The notes: generated from the sequence alone by a model not told the origin. A stretch of 64,000 bases of DNA from Tupaia tana (GCA_026018925.1 JAKSZU010000012.1:47606858-47670857); one strand, 5' to 3'; positions 1 through 11,954 are shown, counted from the stretch's first letter. Translations and numbers: made by a program.

Positions 1-155
1 CTCCATTTATTTATCCCATCAGGAGTTTAGACATGCACACACATGTGCCCGGTGTGTCTTCTAAGCCTGTAGGGCCAGGATGCAAACTGTGGTCGCTCAT
101 GTGATATCTGCCTCCAGATGTACTGTGCTTAACCACCGATATGCAGCCAGCCTGA
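1..155 (-). mobile_element. Family A-related SINE, old, cut by window edge
   Basis: Contains the diagnostic atgcacacacatgtgcc and a decayed tRNA head; resembles the copy at 6476-6685. Confidence 0.7.
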
Positions 156-197
156 GAATGAGTTCTATTATCATACCTGTTTTAAAGACAAGGAAAC

Positions 198-470
198 CAG
201 GGAACCAGCAGTTAGCTTAATGGCTATGTCGCTGGACTCCCACGTAGTCGACCGCGGTTCACGTCCCGAACCCGGTGGCTTAAAACTCACGCCGGTTGCG
301 TGTGCGTGCGTGCCCAAGATCCCAAGAGGAGAATGGAGGAGAAGGGATTGCGGCGTGACCATCCCCCCTGGGGGGTGATTTCTCGCTTTCTGTCTCTCTG
401 TCTCTCTCTGTCTGTCTGGCGAGCGCACGCGCCCTATAGCGAAAAAACCTCTCCAAAAAAAAAAAAAAAA
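198..470 (+). mobile_element. Family A SINE, young
   Basis: Full length and CpG-rich, with the duplication agacaaggaaac at about 186-197 and 471-482. Confidence 0.95.
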
Positions 471-589
471 AGACAAGGAAACTGAAAACCATCACTACTG
501 CTGTTAAGTAGCAGAGCTAAAAGTTGACCTTGGCTGAAAGTTTTGTGTTGTTGCTCTAGATCCAGGCAATAATTCAGTGCGTATTAGTT

Positions 590-1075
590 TTCTGTTGCTT
601 CATCCCCCATTACCACACATTCGGTGAGTTAAAATAACACACATTGATAATATAACCGTGTTTGTGGTTCAGGAGCTGAGGCATGACTTAGCTGGGTGCC
701 TCTGCTCCAAGTCTCACATGACTGCAAGTAAGGTAGTGACCAGGCTATATCTGCATCTGGGGACTCAAGTGGAAAAATTTACTTTCAAACACATTCAGGT
801 TGATGGCAGGACTTATTTCCTTGTGATTGTATGACTAGGGGTTGTGGTTTTTCCTCAGATCCGACAGGATGCCCTTAGTTCCTTGTTTCCTCAACACAGC
901 TGTTTGCTTCAGCCAGTCAACAAGGAGAGTTTCCTACTTGATTTGGCTAAGATGAGAGTCCTGCTTCTGCCGTATGAAGAACAGACTGAATGGCAAGGGT
1001 GCCCAGTTGGTATATGGTTGTAGTAACCCCAATGGGAAAAGATGGATTCCAGTACTTGTGAAGTGCTGAGAAGTG
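590..1075 (-). mobile_element. Old LTR-like repeat, antisense (low certainty)
   Basis: Opens with gtattagttttctgttgct and a segment like the antisense ends of MaLR-type LTRs. Strongly diverged; the family name is not secure. Confidence 0.4.
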
Positions 1076-1155
1076 ATCAGATTCTGGACCTGCTTTGGAG
1101 TCAGAATGACCAGGTTTTAACATACATTAGATATGATGTGTAAAAGAAATAGGGC

Positions 1156-1397
1156 AGGGACCAGCAGGTGACATGGTGGTTGAGGTGTTGTATTCCCACA
1201 TGGCTGACTGAGGTTCAAGTCCTGAACCTGGTGGGTCAAAAATCATCCCAGCCACATGTGTGTGAGTGCCCAAAATTCTGAGAGGAGACTAGAGGAAAGG
1301 AGATTGTGGCATGGCCACCTCACCACCCCTGGGGAGTGATTTCTCACTTTTCCTCTCTCTATCTCTCCTTAGCAAGCACATGTGCCCTATGGGGGGG

Positions 1398-1426
<29 letters not shown>
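1156..1426 (+). mobile_element. Family A SINE, older, A-tail of about 30
   Basis: Head ggaccagcaggtgacatgg, body and CT stretch recognisable; it ends in a G run and a long A run. Confidence 0.9.
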
Positions 1427-1428
<2 letters not shown>

Positions 1429-1564
1429 AGAGAGAGAGAAATATAGCAGTCAAGGGTGATGCCAAGATTTTTAAGAGATGATCTTTCAAAAAGAATTGGA
1501 CTATGAAGGAGTGACAGATGAGTTCAACAACTAGATAGAAATAGAGGTCATAAGCAAGTGTTTA

Positions 1565-2360
1565 AAAATTTTTTTAAAATTCAAGTATAACATTGAAACA
1601 AGAGAATGCAAATCATGAAGGTACAGCACCAGCATCAAGATCAAGAAAAAGAACATTGCCAGGAACCCAGAGGCCCTCAGATCCCCTTCGTAGCAATTAT
1701 ACCCCCAAAGGTAGCCACCATCCTGACTCTAACACGATATGTTAGTTTTGTCTGCATCTAAACTTTGTATATGTGGAATCATATAGTATATCTTTTATAT
1801 ATGGCTTTTGTTCCCCTTAATATTATGTTGTGGTATTTTTCTCTGTGATTGTATGTAATTGTAATTTGTTCACTTATGTTGTTGTATAGTAATTGATTAT
1901 CTGAGCATATCATAGTTTTAATTTGTCTATTCTACTGGTTATAGAAATTTGGGTAGTTTTTACTTGGGGACTTGGGGACTATCATGGGTATTCTTGCTAT
2001 GACTATTTTTTTTTTTTTTTTTTTTTTTGGAGAGGGCACATGCGCTTGCCAGAAAGACAGAGAGAGACAGAGAGACAGAAAGCAAGAAATCATCCCCAGG
2101 GTGGATGGCCACACTGTGATCCCTTCTCCTCCATTCTCCTTTCAGGATCATGGGCACACACGCACATGTGCCTGGCGTGAGCAACATAGCCATTACACCA
2201 ACTGCTGGTCTGCTATGACTACTTTTGTACATTTGGGAAATATATACAAGCATTTCTGTTGGAAGGCACAGACATTTTTTTCTCTTGGAAGGAACCCATC
2301 TCACAGACCCCAGGAGCAATATTAGGAACTTTTCTATTGAGTAAGTCATGTTCTTCTTCT
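1565..2360 (-). mobile_element. L1 3'-end segment, antisense, split by a SINE
   Basis: Matches the antisense of old L1 3' ends (for example ggaatcatatagtatat and the following Tyr/Phe-poor AT-rich part). Interrupted by the SINE at 2007-2210. Confidence 0.65.
2007..2210 (-). mobile_element. Family A SINE, internally shortened
   Basis: Duplication tgctatgacta at 1995-2005 and 2211-2221. The head lacks much of the tRNA part. Confidence 0.9.
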
Positions 2361-2456
2361 CCAGTATAGTAAGAGAGTTGATATTATAACTCTATGTATA
2401 ATTTCTTTTATTTGGACTAGAACCTTAGATGGTGGAAAGCATCAAGATTAGTCTTT

Positions 2457-2713
2457 GAGGAATCAGCAGATGGCATAATGTTTACATCACTGGACTCCCA
2501 TGTACTCAACTATGGTTCATGTCTTGGACCAAGTAGCTTAAAACTCATGCCAGGCACATGTGCGTGCATACCCAAAATCCCGAGATGAGACTGGAGGAGA
2601 AAGGATTGTGGATCGGCCATCCATGCAGGGCTTGATTTCTTATTTTCTGTCTCTCTGTCTTTCTATGGCAAGCACACATGCCTATAGCAAAAACCTCTAA
2701 GGAAAAAAAAAAA
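2457..2713 (+). mobile_element. Family A SINE, intermediate age
   Basis: Flanked by aagattagtcttt (2444-2456 and 2714-2726), the same target used by the neighbouring L1. Confidence 0.92.
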
Positions 2714-2726
2714 AAGATTAGTCTTT

Positions 2727-3209
2727 TTTAAAATTTTATTTATTATCATAATCTTTTTTATATTACATTGAATCACATATATCTTTACAGTGTATTATCT
2801 TTCTTTTTCCAGCACAATTACCATGCATATCAGTCAAGACAAAGACATTACTATCCACATCGACATCATCAAATAGCTTTTCATCAGTTTTTTCAGATTA
2901 TTATTATTTATTCTCATTATTTTTTAAACATTTGATCACTATATATCATTTGGCTTGTATAAAGAATTTACCCAACATGAAATACTTTTCAGACCAGTCC
3001 AGTTGAGAATACCACTTGCTAAAAATATTTTCCTTTTCCCAGTGGATTGACTGGTATCCTTTGTCAAAAATCAGTTGGCTGTAAGCTTTAGGGTTTATTT
3101 ATGGGGTCTCTATTCTATTCCATTGGTCTACCTGTCTGTTTTTGTGCCAATACCATGCTGTCTTGATTATTTCAGCTTTGTGGTATATTTTGGGGTCAGG
3201 GAGTGAAAA
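2727..3209 (-). mobile_element. 5'-truncated L1, antisense
   Basis: 2990-3200 matches the antisense of L1 ORF2 (ctattccattggtctacctg, then gccaataccatgctgtcttg). Flanked by agattagtcttt at 2715-2726 and 3211-3222. Confidence 0.85.
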
Positions 3210-3227
3210 AAGATTAGTCTTTGGATC

Positions 3228-3560
3228 CAGATATTAAAAAGAGTCATTGGCCTCTCATTGGAAACAGTGTGAGCAAGGAATGAGAAAATATTTTCAAAGT
3301 GTTAAGTGAAAAACAATTTAAACCAAGAATACTAAACCCAGCGAGATTATCCTTCATATGGGAAAAATAGATAAACACATTCTCAGATAAACAAAACCTG
3401 AAAGAATTTACCAGCACCATACCAGCTCTCCAGGAAGGGAGTGCTATACCAGGAGAGCTGGACACAAAGAAATAAGAGTACAAAAAACAAGTAAGAAAAT
3501 GGCCAGCCTAGGTAGGGACAGGTCTAGAGTTGAATGTTAACTTCCAGAGTTTAATAGAAA
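3228..3560 (+). mobile_element. L1/HAL1 ORF1-end fragment
   Basis: Shows the L1 ORF1 C-terminal signature in DNA: tattttcaaagtgttaagtg, the 'accaagaatactaaaccca' block and 'cagataaacaaaacctg'. Decayed, no ORF. Confidence 0.75.
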
Positions 3561-4312
3561 GATTAGACCACAGAGACACCACAAATTCAATAAAAGAGAG
3601 ATTAATTACATGAGACTGAACTGGTAGAATAGAATTTTTTGACTGTAGACTAAAAGATTACTGATTTTGTTCTGTTATGTTTTCCAGATTTAAGAACTTG
3701 TGTCTCCTCTTGAACTGTTGATAGGTTCATCTACTTACTGTTTGAACTGAATCCTAACCTTTTTACCTGGCTTTAAGTCTTAAGCAAATTTCTCAACATT
3801 TTTTTTTATTTGATCTAGTAAAACCAAAACTGTGTTACTTGAAATTAAAAAATGCATTAAAAACACCTATTTAATGACTGTAGTAAGCTATGTAGCCCCA
3901 GCAAGGTGCTGATTTATACTATGTTCACTTTACTCACTGAGGTTTACACCCAAAGTCAGTCATGTGTTCACTGATAATGTATATATCAGCTGTGCTTGCT
4001 ATTTCCAAGTTTTAGATTAATTAAGATCTTTAGTGAATCAATAAAATGTGAAAAAAAAAAGGCATGAAAAACAACTATAGATACCAAAGACAGTGTGAGA
4101 GGAGGGTGGGAAATAGCAGAGGGTGAATCAAGGGGAGAAAAAAAAGCAAAATATATAGGAAACAAGAAATGGAAAATTATTCGTTGACAATAACGTGTAT
4201 GATAATATTCTTGATTGAGCCAATATACAGTGTATTATGGATGGAAAATTCTCATTTTGAGTACTGTATTAATGTATAGTGAATGCACGCAAATAAATAA
4301 ATTTTTAAAAAA
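3561..4312. other. Unassigned AT-rich DNA
   Basis: No ORF, no tail or duplication seen. The part after 4200 (numerous aataaa) may belong to an L1 3' end. Confidence 0.4.
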
Positions 4313-4880
4313 ATAGTCATTGGGTCACAGTGGCTTGGCTTGGTGTTTAAAGAAGTTGGATCCCACATAGTGGACTACACAATTTGGGCCTGGGACCAGG
4401 CAGATTGAAAAGCATGCCTACACGATTTGGGTCTGGGACCAGGCAGATTGGAAAGCATGCCAGGCAAAGCATGAGTGCCCAAAAATCCCAATAGAAGGGA
4501 CAAATGAAGAAGAGACTGTAGTGTGACTGTTCCTCGTAGGGAGTGCTTTCTCCTCTTCATCTCTCTCTGAAAAGTACGTATGTTCTCGGGACCAGCAGTT
4601 AGCGTAATGGCTATGTCACTTAACTCCCATGTAGTAGACTACGGTTCGAGTCCCGGACCTCATGTCTTAAACTCACACCGGGTGTGTGTGCGTGCGTGCC
4701 CAAGATCCCGAGAGGAGAATGGAGGAGAAGGGATTGTGGTGTGGCCATCCCCCTGGGGGGTGATTTCTTGCTTTCTATCTCTCTGTCTTTCTGGCGAGCA
4801 CACATGCCCTCTTCAAAACCTCTCCAAAAAAGAAAAAAAAAGTACGTATGTTCTCTGTCAAATTAAAAAGAAAGAATAAA
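4313..4880 (+). mobile_element. Old family A SINE split by a younger SINE
   Basis: Head and body at 4313-4570 and tail at 4839-4880. It contains a 43-bp internal tandem duplication (4375-4417 and 4418-4460). Confidence 0.8.
4588..4838 (+). mobile_element. Family A SINE inserted in the older SINE
   Basis: Duplication aaagtacgtatgttctc at 4571-4587 and 4839-4855. Near full length. Confidence 0.95.
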
Positions 4881-6074
4881 TGAAATAGTGAGGTGCCATA
4901 TATTTTAAAAGTATTTTTAATTAAAATGACCTTACAATTTCTTAATATCTAATGTTCAAGCAATATTGATGTGAAAATAATATAGAAACAGGGCCTACAT
5001 AGCCCTATGACTTGGCCAATTTACACTAGCACAAGAGTAATGTAGAGATAGATGAAATACTCTATGCTCAGTTTACCCAGAGAAGATTGTAAAGTTTATG
5101 ACCATTTTGGAAGACTGGCTAGTAAAGTTTTACTGATTTGGTTTATGGGATATTATTTTCAAGAGAAATAAACTGACTCATATGGAACAAATGAAAAAAA
5201 TAGTTTCCTTTTTAGAAGTTTATTTCACAGTGTCTTAAAACGGCTGAGATTTTAGAAAAGTCGAATCACATTTAAGCCATCACCACTGGGATTTTCCTTC
5301 TTTTTCCTGTGAGGCTAAGTTACTCAAATCCATGACCTTGAAGAACTATTTTTGAGATGTTAGATATGATCTTATGACTGAGGTAAGGAAAATAGAATCT
5401 AGAAAAGATAAAATGTGTTAGTAATTTTTAAACTTTTATTTAGAAACCTACCGAGACTTAGGTATAATATATTTCCCTCAAATTTTGTACAGGACTAGCT
5501 CTTCCAACTTCACAATAATGTATAATCATGTTAGTTCAAACAAATGCCATTCCCCAGCCTAGACATATTTACTATCATAATTTATCCAAGCCCTATAAAA
5601 ATGTCCCTTATTGCTGTAGATTTCAGGGGAAATGAAAATATTTAAAAATTACAATGTGAAGAACTAAGAGGAAGTAAGGGAGAATACAGGAAAGCCTAAG
5701 CAGAACACAGAAGTCCTAATAAAAACTTTATCACATCAACAAGGGAACTTGGTAGGCAGGTAGGTGGCTTGGTTCAGAAAGTGAGAGAATGGAAATTCTC
5801 ATTCTCAGTCTGTGTTATTCTTTCTCCATAACCAGTTCTCTGACTGGTCTGCTGTCCAGGAGGCACCAGCTGAATTCAGATAACCAGTTTCCTCATGAGG
5901 AAACCCATTTATTGAATGCTTTTTTTTTTTTTTAACTATCAAAGTCACTTTTTATGTATATCTCATGACCAATAATCGATTTCTCTTTCTGCCACTTTTT
6001 GGGCATGGATTAGCATAGCTCAGACCTGGGACACAGCAGGTATCACGCAGCATGTCAGTACACTCGTCTCAGGG
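4881..6074. other. Unassigned intergenic DNA
   Basis: AT-rich, no ORF of note. 5905-5915 contains AATAAA on the minus strand, which could be a 3' end for a minus-strand transcript containing the exon candidate at 6075-6170, but nothing confirms that. Confidence 0.4.
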
Positions 6075-6170
6075 TTATTGCAGTTGACAGGTTCCCACCA
6101 AAGGACAGAAGTATATAAATACAGCTAGTAAGAGCTCCAGCACAGACAGGATAAGCGTCACTCGTGAACA
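6075..6170 (-). other. Candidate MS4A-family TM4-like exon (minus strand)
   Basis: On the minus strand a perfect branch-point heptamer TACTAAC (6192-6198) lies about 25 bases before a pyrimidine-containing acceptor ending cag (6171-6173). In the phase shared by the MS4A4 exons, the following 31 codons read CSRVTLILSVLELLLAVFIYF and then CPLVGTCQLQ and stop. The V-L-E-(L/F)-x-x-A-V core resembles the fourth transmembrane helix of MS4A4A, MS4A6A and MS4A7. In human, MS4A4E and MS4A6A lie upstream of MS4A4A on the opposite strand, which fits the orientation. The stop directly after the helix is unusual, and no other minus-strand MS4A exon was found, so this may be an exon relic or a coincidence. 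Confidence 0.35.
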
Positions 6171-6475
6171 CTGCCAATCAAAACGTGAATGGTTAGTACC
6201 TGACAAACACAAGCTAGCCAACATAATGTACTGAGAGGAGGAGATTGGGAATGAAGGCTCCAGAAATGGAGAAAATAAGGAAGATAGAATCATTCTCTTT
6301 TCTTCTTCTTTCGTTCAGATTCTTTAATAAAAGGGAAATCAGCAACTGCTTCATCTCAGAAACTTGGTGCCCCACATAATGACAGACAAGTGTAATTTGC
6401 CATTTCTTTCTGTTGTTTTAATTATTTTCTTTCTGTCTTTGGTGCTTTTTATCACCAAGATGATGTTTCTTTTTT

Positions 6476-6685
6476 AAAAGACAGAGAGATGGAGAGGAAG
6501 CAAGAAAGCACTCTTTATAATCATGCTGCAATCGTTTCTTCTCACCTCCTTCCTTTTGGAATTTTGGACATGCACACACATGTGCCTAGTGTGTTTTTCA
6601 AGCTATCAGGTCCAGGACTCAAACCACACAGTTAAACATGTGGGATCCAGCTGCTTTAACCACTCCACCGTAAACTGGCCATGTC
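6476..6685 (-). mobile_element. Family A-related SINE, old
   Basis: Decayed body with acatgcacacacatgtgcc and tRNA-like head ending at ctggcc. Confidence 0.8.
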
Positions 6686-6890
6686 AAGATGATATTTCTA
6701 GGCCTGGATTTGATTTCGATGATTGGATCCTGCACTGATCTCAGTTCATTCTTCAGGCTTTGATCTCACGTCTTTCTTTAATTATGGAAAATTCTCATTT
6801 ATTTTTGCATATTCCCTCTTTTCCATATTCTCCACTGGAATTCAGAGGTGTGTTGAACCTTTTTATATCACTGTTTCTTTCATGTCTTTT

Positions 6891-7137
6891 TTTTTTATTT
6901 TTAAAGTTTTGGCCATAGGACACGTGCACTCACCAGAGAGAGACAGAGAGGGAAAGTAAGAAATCACGCCCCAGAAGGGATGGCCACTCTGCAATCTCTT
7001 CTCTTCCATTCTCCTCTCCAGATTTGGGGCATGCATACGCACTCAACATCATTTTTAAGCCACTGCATCCGGGACTTGAACCACAGTTCACCATTTGAGA
7101 GTCCAGTGCTTTAACAACCACATCACTACTTTCTTTC
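6891..7137 (-). mobile_element. Family A SINE, older
   Basis: Duplication ttcatgtctttt at 6879-6890 and 7138-7149. Confidence 0.9.
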
Positions 7138-7289
7138 TTCATGTCTTTTAATCTCTCTTTTATATTTTCCAGATTTGTATGCTAGTGTGTGTATGTTCAG
7201 TGTGACTTAATCAGACCTAAATTTTAATGCACTATTTGTTTCTTTGGATATGTTGAAACTGCTGTTTAAATACCAGGGTTTTTTTTAAA

Positions 7290-7412
7290 GTTAATTTTAT
7301 TAATGAGAGCAGATGTGTATGCATGCACCAACACATGCAGAGAGAGAGTGGTATACCACAATCCCCTCTCCATCCTCTCTAGCGTATCAAGATCTTAGGC
7401 ACACATGAGCTT
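7290..7412 (-). mobile_element. Family A-related SINE fragment
   Basis: Carries the atgcatgcaccaacacatgc end and the body with 'cacaatcccctctccatcct'; the tRNA head is missing. Confidence 0.7.
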
Positions 7413-7645
7413 GGCATATTTCCATGTCAGCTCAGAATCTGCACTCATGGCTGGCATGTGTCTTTCAGCATTTCAGCTTAACCTGCCCACACCTGTGCAC
7501 TGTAGCTGGGTTTGTTCAATGTTTTTTCAAAGTTTGTCATTTTCATTTTTCAATCATTCTATCTACTTTTTGAAAAACTACTTGTCCTTTTTGTTCTTAT
7601 TGCTCTATTCTTTATTTTGACTTCAATTACTTTTGTATATCTTTT

Positions 7646-8206
7646 ATTTTTTTTTTTTAAATGTTTTTGATCTTTAGATTTTTGCTATAGGATGCATGCA
7701 CTTACCAGAGAGAGACAGAAAGAGACTGAGAGAGGGAAAATAAGAGCTCACTCTCTAGGGATGATGGCCATGCTGTAATCGCTTTTCCTCCATTCTCTCA
7801 GGATTTTGGATGTGCACCCCCATGCGCCTGGTGTAATTTTTTTTTTTTTTTTTTTTGAGAGGTTTTTGCCATAGGGCGCGTGTGCTCGCCAGACAGACAG
7901 AGAGAAACAGAGAGACAGAAAGCGAGAAATCACCCCCCCAGGGGGGGATGGCCATGCCGCAATCCCTTCTCCTCCATTCTCCTCTCGGGATCTTGGGCAC
8001 GCACGCACACACGCCCGGCATGAGTTTTAAGCCACCGGGTCCGGGACGCGAACTGTGGTCGACTACGTGGGAGTCCAGCGACATAGCCATTATGCTAACT
8101 GCTGGTCCCACACCTGGTGTAATTTTCAAGCCACTCGTTCCAGGACTCGAACCATGGTGTACCATGTGAGATTCCAGCTCCTTAACTAACATGCCACCGG
8201 TTGTCC
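7646..8206 (-). mobile_element. Older family A SINE split by a younger copy
   Basis: Tail and body at 7646-7840, head at 8113-8206. Confidence 0.9.
7841..8112 (-). mobile_element. Young family A SINE inside the older one
   Basis: Duplication cctggtgtaatttt at 7827-7840 and 8113-8126. Full length. Confidence 0.95.
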
Positions 8207-8779
8207 CCTATTTTTAATCTTTTAAAGTATATTTTCATAATAGCTTCATTCAAATTATCTCCAGTTATCATATTATCTCCAATTCTTGGGCTTCTAACTT
8301 TCTTATTTGTTCCATATGCTTCTGTTTCCAATTTTTAAAAATTATTTTTCATATCATATTTTTATTATTGGCTAACTTTAGTGTGTACGTAGTATGGTAG
8401 TGGGATTCTTTGTTAAGGGGGAGTCTTAAAAGTTGGATTTATGGATGTCTTCTTATGTATGGTAGCTTTAGATTAGATTCTGCTAGAACCTTAGAAGTTT
8501 CCCAAATTCAGGAGCAGTTTTTATATTAATCCCTGTATTTGAGGTTTCCCGATTTTATATGTAATTCAGATCTGAATATAGTACCTGCACAAAGCTTATT
8601 AGACTGATGGCAAGGTTTCTTGAAACTTCTTGGAAAATACAGGGCAGAGTTTTTCTTGTCTAATTTTTGAAAATCGGGTAAATATTTAATTTTAGTTACT
8701 AATATTTTTGCAGGATACTTCGTATGAGTTCTCATAAACCCTGTCATGGGCATTAAGACTTCATGATCCTTTCTTTTTC

Positions 8780-8810
<31 letters not shown>

Positions 8811-8811
<1 letters not shown>

Positions 8812-9165
8812 GGCTTTGACAACAGACATTTATTTTCTCACAGTTCAGGAGGCTGGAAAATCCAAGATTGAGTTTTAAGCAAGATTCTGTTTGCAGCGAG
8901 TGCTAACTTTCTGTTATACAGATGGCTGCCTTCTCGCTGTGCCCTCCTATGGCCTTTCCTTGGAGTATGGAGGGGTGGGTGAGAGGTGCACTGTGGGATT
9001 TCCTCTCGTAAGAAACCAATCCTATTGAATTATAACCCCACCTGGCTCATTTAACTTTAATTATTTCTTTATTCCAAATATAGTCACACTGGAAGTTAGG
9101 ACTTCAATATATGAATTTGGCAGGGGTGGACACAGATTTCCGTTCATAACAATAATATATCTAAA
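8811..9165 (-). mobile_element. MaLR/MLT-type LTR, antisense
   Basis: Typical antisense text: acatttattttctcacagtt, caggaggctgg, cagatggctgccttctcgct, and 'acttcaatatatgaatttgg' near the far end. Same family as 47165-47500 in the other orientation; the exact name is not verified. Confidence 0.65.
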
Positions 9166-9429
9166 GAGATTAGAACAGAGCCTCATAAAGTACTATTATC
9201 ATTCCATCTAGAATGTTTAAACTAGAAATAAAGATAAGAATATCATTTCCAATAAAGTAAGGACTTTTGTCCATCTTGTTGATGACAGAATCTGAAGTAA
9301 ACAGAATGAATAGCAGTTGTTCAATAATTTACTGAATGCATGAGAGAATACTTCTAACAGGCACATATAGTTTCTAGTTGCTTCTTTAACAAGCATACAG
9401 TGAGATGTACTATTTTAACTAAGTAGTTT

Positions 9430-9605
9430 ACATGACCTAACATGTTTAGTCTTTATGTAACATTATGAAATAGTCTTATTGCTCCTTTTTTTTGTAGATG
9501 AAGCTCAAAATATTATGGCTTGTCAAAAGTCACACAGATAGTAAATGGCAAAGCTGGTATTTGAACCCAGGCACTGCTCTAGAGTATTATGCTATTATCC
9601 ATAAT
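9430..9605 (+). mobile_element. MIR
   Basis: Contains tgtcaaaagtcacacagata and 'ggtatttgaacccaggcactg', the MIR core. Confidence 0.85.
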
Positions 9606-10457
9606 GCCTTACAAAATTGGCCGTAGCATTCACAGAAGTGGGACTGTATTGGTGGTTCCCAAGGATTCTTCCAACTCAAAATTAACACTGATGTATTCAA
9701 AATACTGAAATAAATCAATCTTTTGGGAAAACTGAAAAGTTCAAGGTTTACAAAAGTTAAGAATAACAGAATTCTAAATTAGAAAGAGAATTCTAAATTA
9801 GAAGGAATGGCAGTCCTTACTTCCAGTGTCAAGTCTAGCCTGTACTTACTTCAGGATAAAACAAGTTTTCAGAGTGATCATTCACCTTGAAAACTAATAT
9901 TCTTGCTGAGGCAGTAGATTTTGCATTAAAAATTTTTATTAGGGATTAAAGATTATGTGTATTTTTGATGTAGGAAGAGTATCTCAATTATGTCTGCTGA
10001 AGGATAAAGTATATTTGAAATGACAATCTATAAGCTTTTTAATAATCTGTCCAACTGGAATATTTGTTTCCTAATTTGAGGGGGAAAAAAAGCTGTTTTG
10101 GTTATTGCTAAGATTCAGAGAATGGCAACTATCTCAGCATTCAACTTTTCCTATCTCCCAAAGCTTTGGTGAGCCTAAATATAAGTCCCTGTAACATTCC
10201 TTTTCCTCTTATTTTGCATTTATTGTCACATTTTACTCTTGAATTTTTCTTTTTCTTTCTTTTTACATCTCGTTTCTCTGATTATTTATAAACTCTGTGT
10301 TTTCACCATATTCTTTTTGTTGTTGTTGTTATTGTTTGCTATTTCATCTTCCTACACTCTCTCTTCGATTCACTTTTTTCTTCACAGTCAGACTTCATTC
10401 CCCCAGTTCTCTCCCTATGGAGCTTCTGAATTATCTTTTAAAATATTTCTATTATTT
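9606..10457. other. Unassigned intergenic DNA
   Basis: No gene or repeat recognised, apart from a small tandem repeat (gaattctaaattagaa twice at 9770-9802). Confidence 0.4.
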
Positions 10458-10719
10458 ATTTCTTTGTTTTTGAGAGGTTTCTGCTATAGGGCGCATGCGT
10501 TTGCCAGACAGAGAGAGAGACAGAGAGACAGAAAGCGAGAAATCACCCCCCAGGGGGGATGGCCACGCCACAATCCCTTCTCCTCCATTCTCCCCTTGGG
10601 ATCTTGGGCATGCATGCACATGCTCCCGGTGTGAGTTTTAAGCCACTGGGTCCGGGTCACAAACCGCAGTTGACTACATGGGAGTCCAATAACGTAGCCA
10701 TTATGCTAACTGCTGGTCC
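10458..10719 (-). mobile_element. Family A SINE, young
   Basis: Near-perfect duplication of about 18 bp (taaatatt/ctattattt) at 10440-10457 and 10720-10737. Confidence 0.93.
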
Positions 10720-11082
10720 TAAATATTGCTATTATTTCTTGCTAGCTGGTAGTCCTCAATGGATCTGTGTGGACAGGTATGGATACAGAATAACTGGATC
10801 TTTTTGTATGCATTCTATCTTTGTGGATGATGCAATGGCCATCACAAAATCTTAAAGGGCAGGATCTTGAGTCGAGGAGCTGTTTACATTTCTGCCTGTG
10901 TTGGCCTGTATCCCTGAGGCCTCCGGTGATCCTTCCTCTTAACACCAATGTTCCTACCCAGACGTTTCTGATTTTCTGCTCTCAGCTCTCATTTGATGAT
11001 TTGGCTTTAGGATCTTTCTTAGCTTCTAGAACCTGACACCTTTCTTCCTTCTGCCCTCTTTTCTTTTCTTCTTCTAGTCTTG

Positions 11083-11085
<3 letters not shown>

Positions 11086-11125
<40 letters not shown>
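11086..11125. repeat. (TA)n microsatellite
   Basis: Twenty TA units directly before the T-tail of the next SINE. Confidence 0.97.
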
Positions 11126-11128
<3 letters not shown>

Positions 11129-11409
11129 ATTTTATTTTTTTTTTTTTTTTGGAGAGGTTTCTCGCTATAGGGCGCGTGCGCTCGCCAGACAGACAGAGAG
11201 AGACATAGAGACAGAAAGCGAGAAATCACCCCCCAGGGGGGGGGGGTGGTCACACCGCAATCCCTTCTCCTCTATTCTCCTCTCGGGATCTTGGGCACGC
11301 ACGCACACGTCCCGGGCGTGAGTTTTAAGCCACTGGGTCTGGGACACGAACCACAGTCAACTACATGGGAGTCCAGCGACATAGCCATTACGCTAACTGC
11401 TGGTTCCCA
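11126..11409 (-). mobile_element. Family A SINE, young
   Basis: Full length; the C/G palindrome is expanded. Inserted in AT-repeat DNA, so the duplication is ambiguous. Confidence 0.93.
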
Positions 11410-11677
11410 GGATATATATTTTTAATACCTTTAACTCATTACAAAAGTAATGAGTTTAATTAAGAAGGAGTGGGCCATTGGAGTCTGCTCAATTTGTCAT
11501 GTTAAGGCTTTGATGTTACAGGAAGTTATTTTTGACTTAGTTGTCTGAGAATGGGACATAGGATCAGATTCACAAGAGTGAGTCTGTGAATGCAAAAAAT
11601 CTGTACACAGTCCCTGAGATTCATGAGACAGGAATGAGTTACTGCTCTTTAATTAAGGAGAGATGTTGTCTTTGTCT

Positions 11678-11682
<5 letters not shown>

Positions 11683-11708
<26 letters not shown>

Positions 11709-11954
11709 GGAGAGGTTTTTGCTATAGGGCGCGTGCGCTCACCAGACAGAGACAGAGAAATAGAAAGCGAGAAATCACCCCCCAGGGGGGATGGCCACGC
11801 CACAATCCCTTCTCCTCCATTCTCCTCTCAGGATCTTGGGCACGCACGCACATGCGCCCGGCGTGAGTTTAAGCCACTGGGTCCGGGACCTGAACCGCAG
11901 TCAACTACGTGGGAGTCCAGCGACATAGCCATTACGCTAACTGCTGGTCCCGTT
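11683..11954 (-). mobile_element. Family A SINE, young
   Basis: Duplication tttgtctatcct at 11671-11682 and 11955-11966. Confidence 0.95.

Noticed and set aside
1960..2349. Frame of 129 codons and other frames of 60-150 codons in SINEs
   Set aside because: They recur in the same form in every family A copy, run into the A-tail and start or stop with subfamily differences; they are SINE sequence, not genes.
3215..3245. Minus-strand text resembling the MS4A 'ISGS' exon start (tatctggatcc)
   Set aside because: Only about ten bases agree; the frame meets a stop at once and it lies on a repeat boundary.
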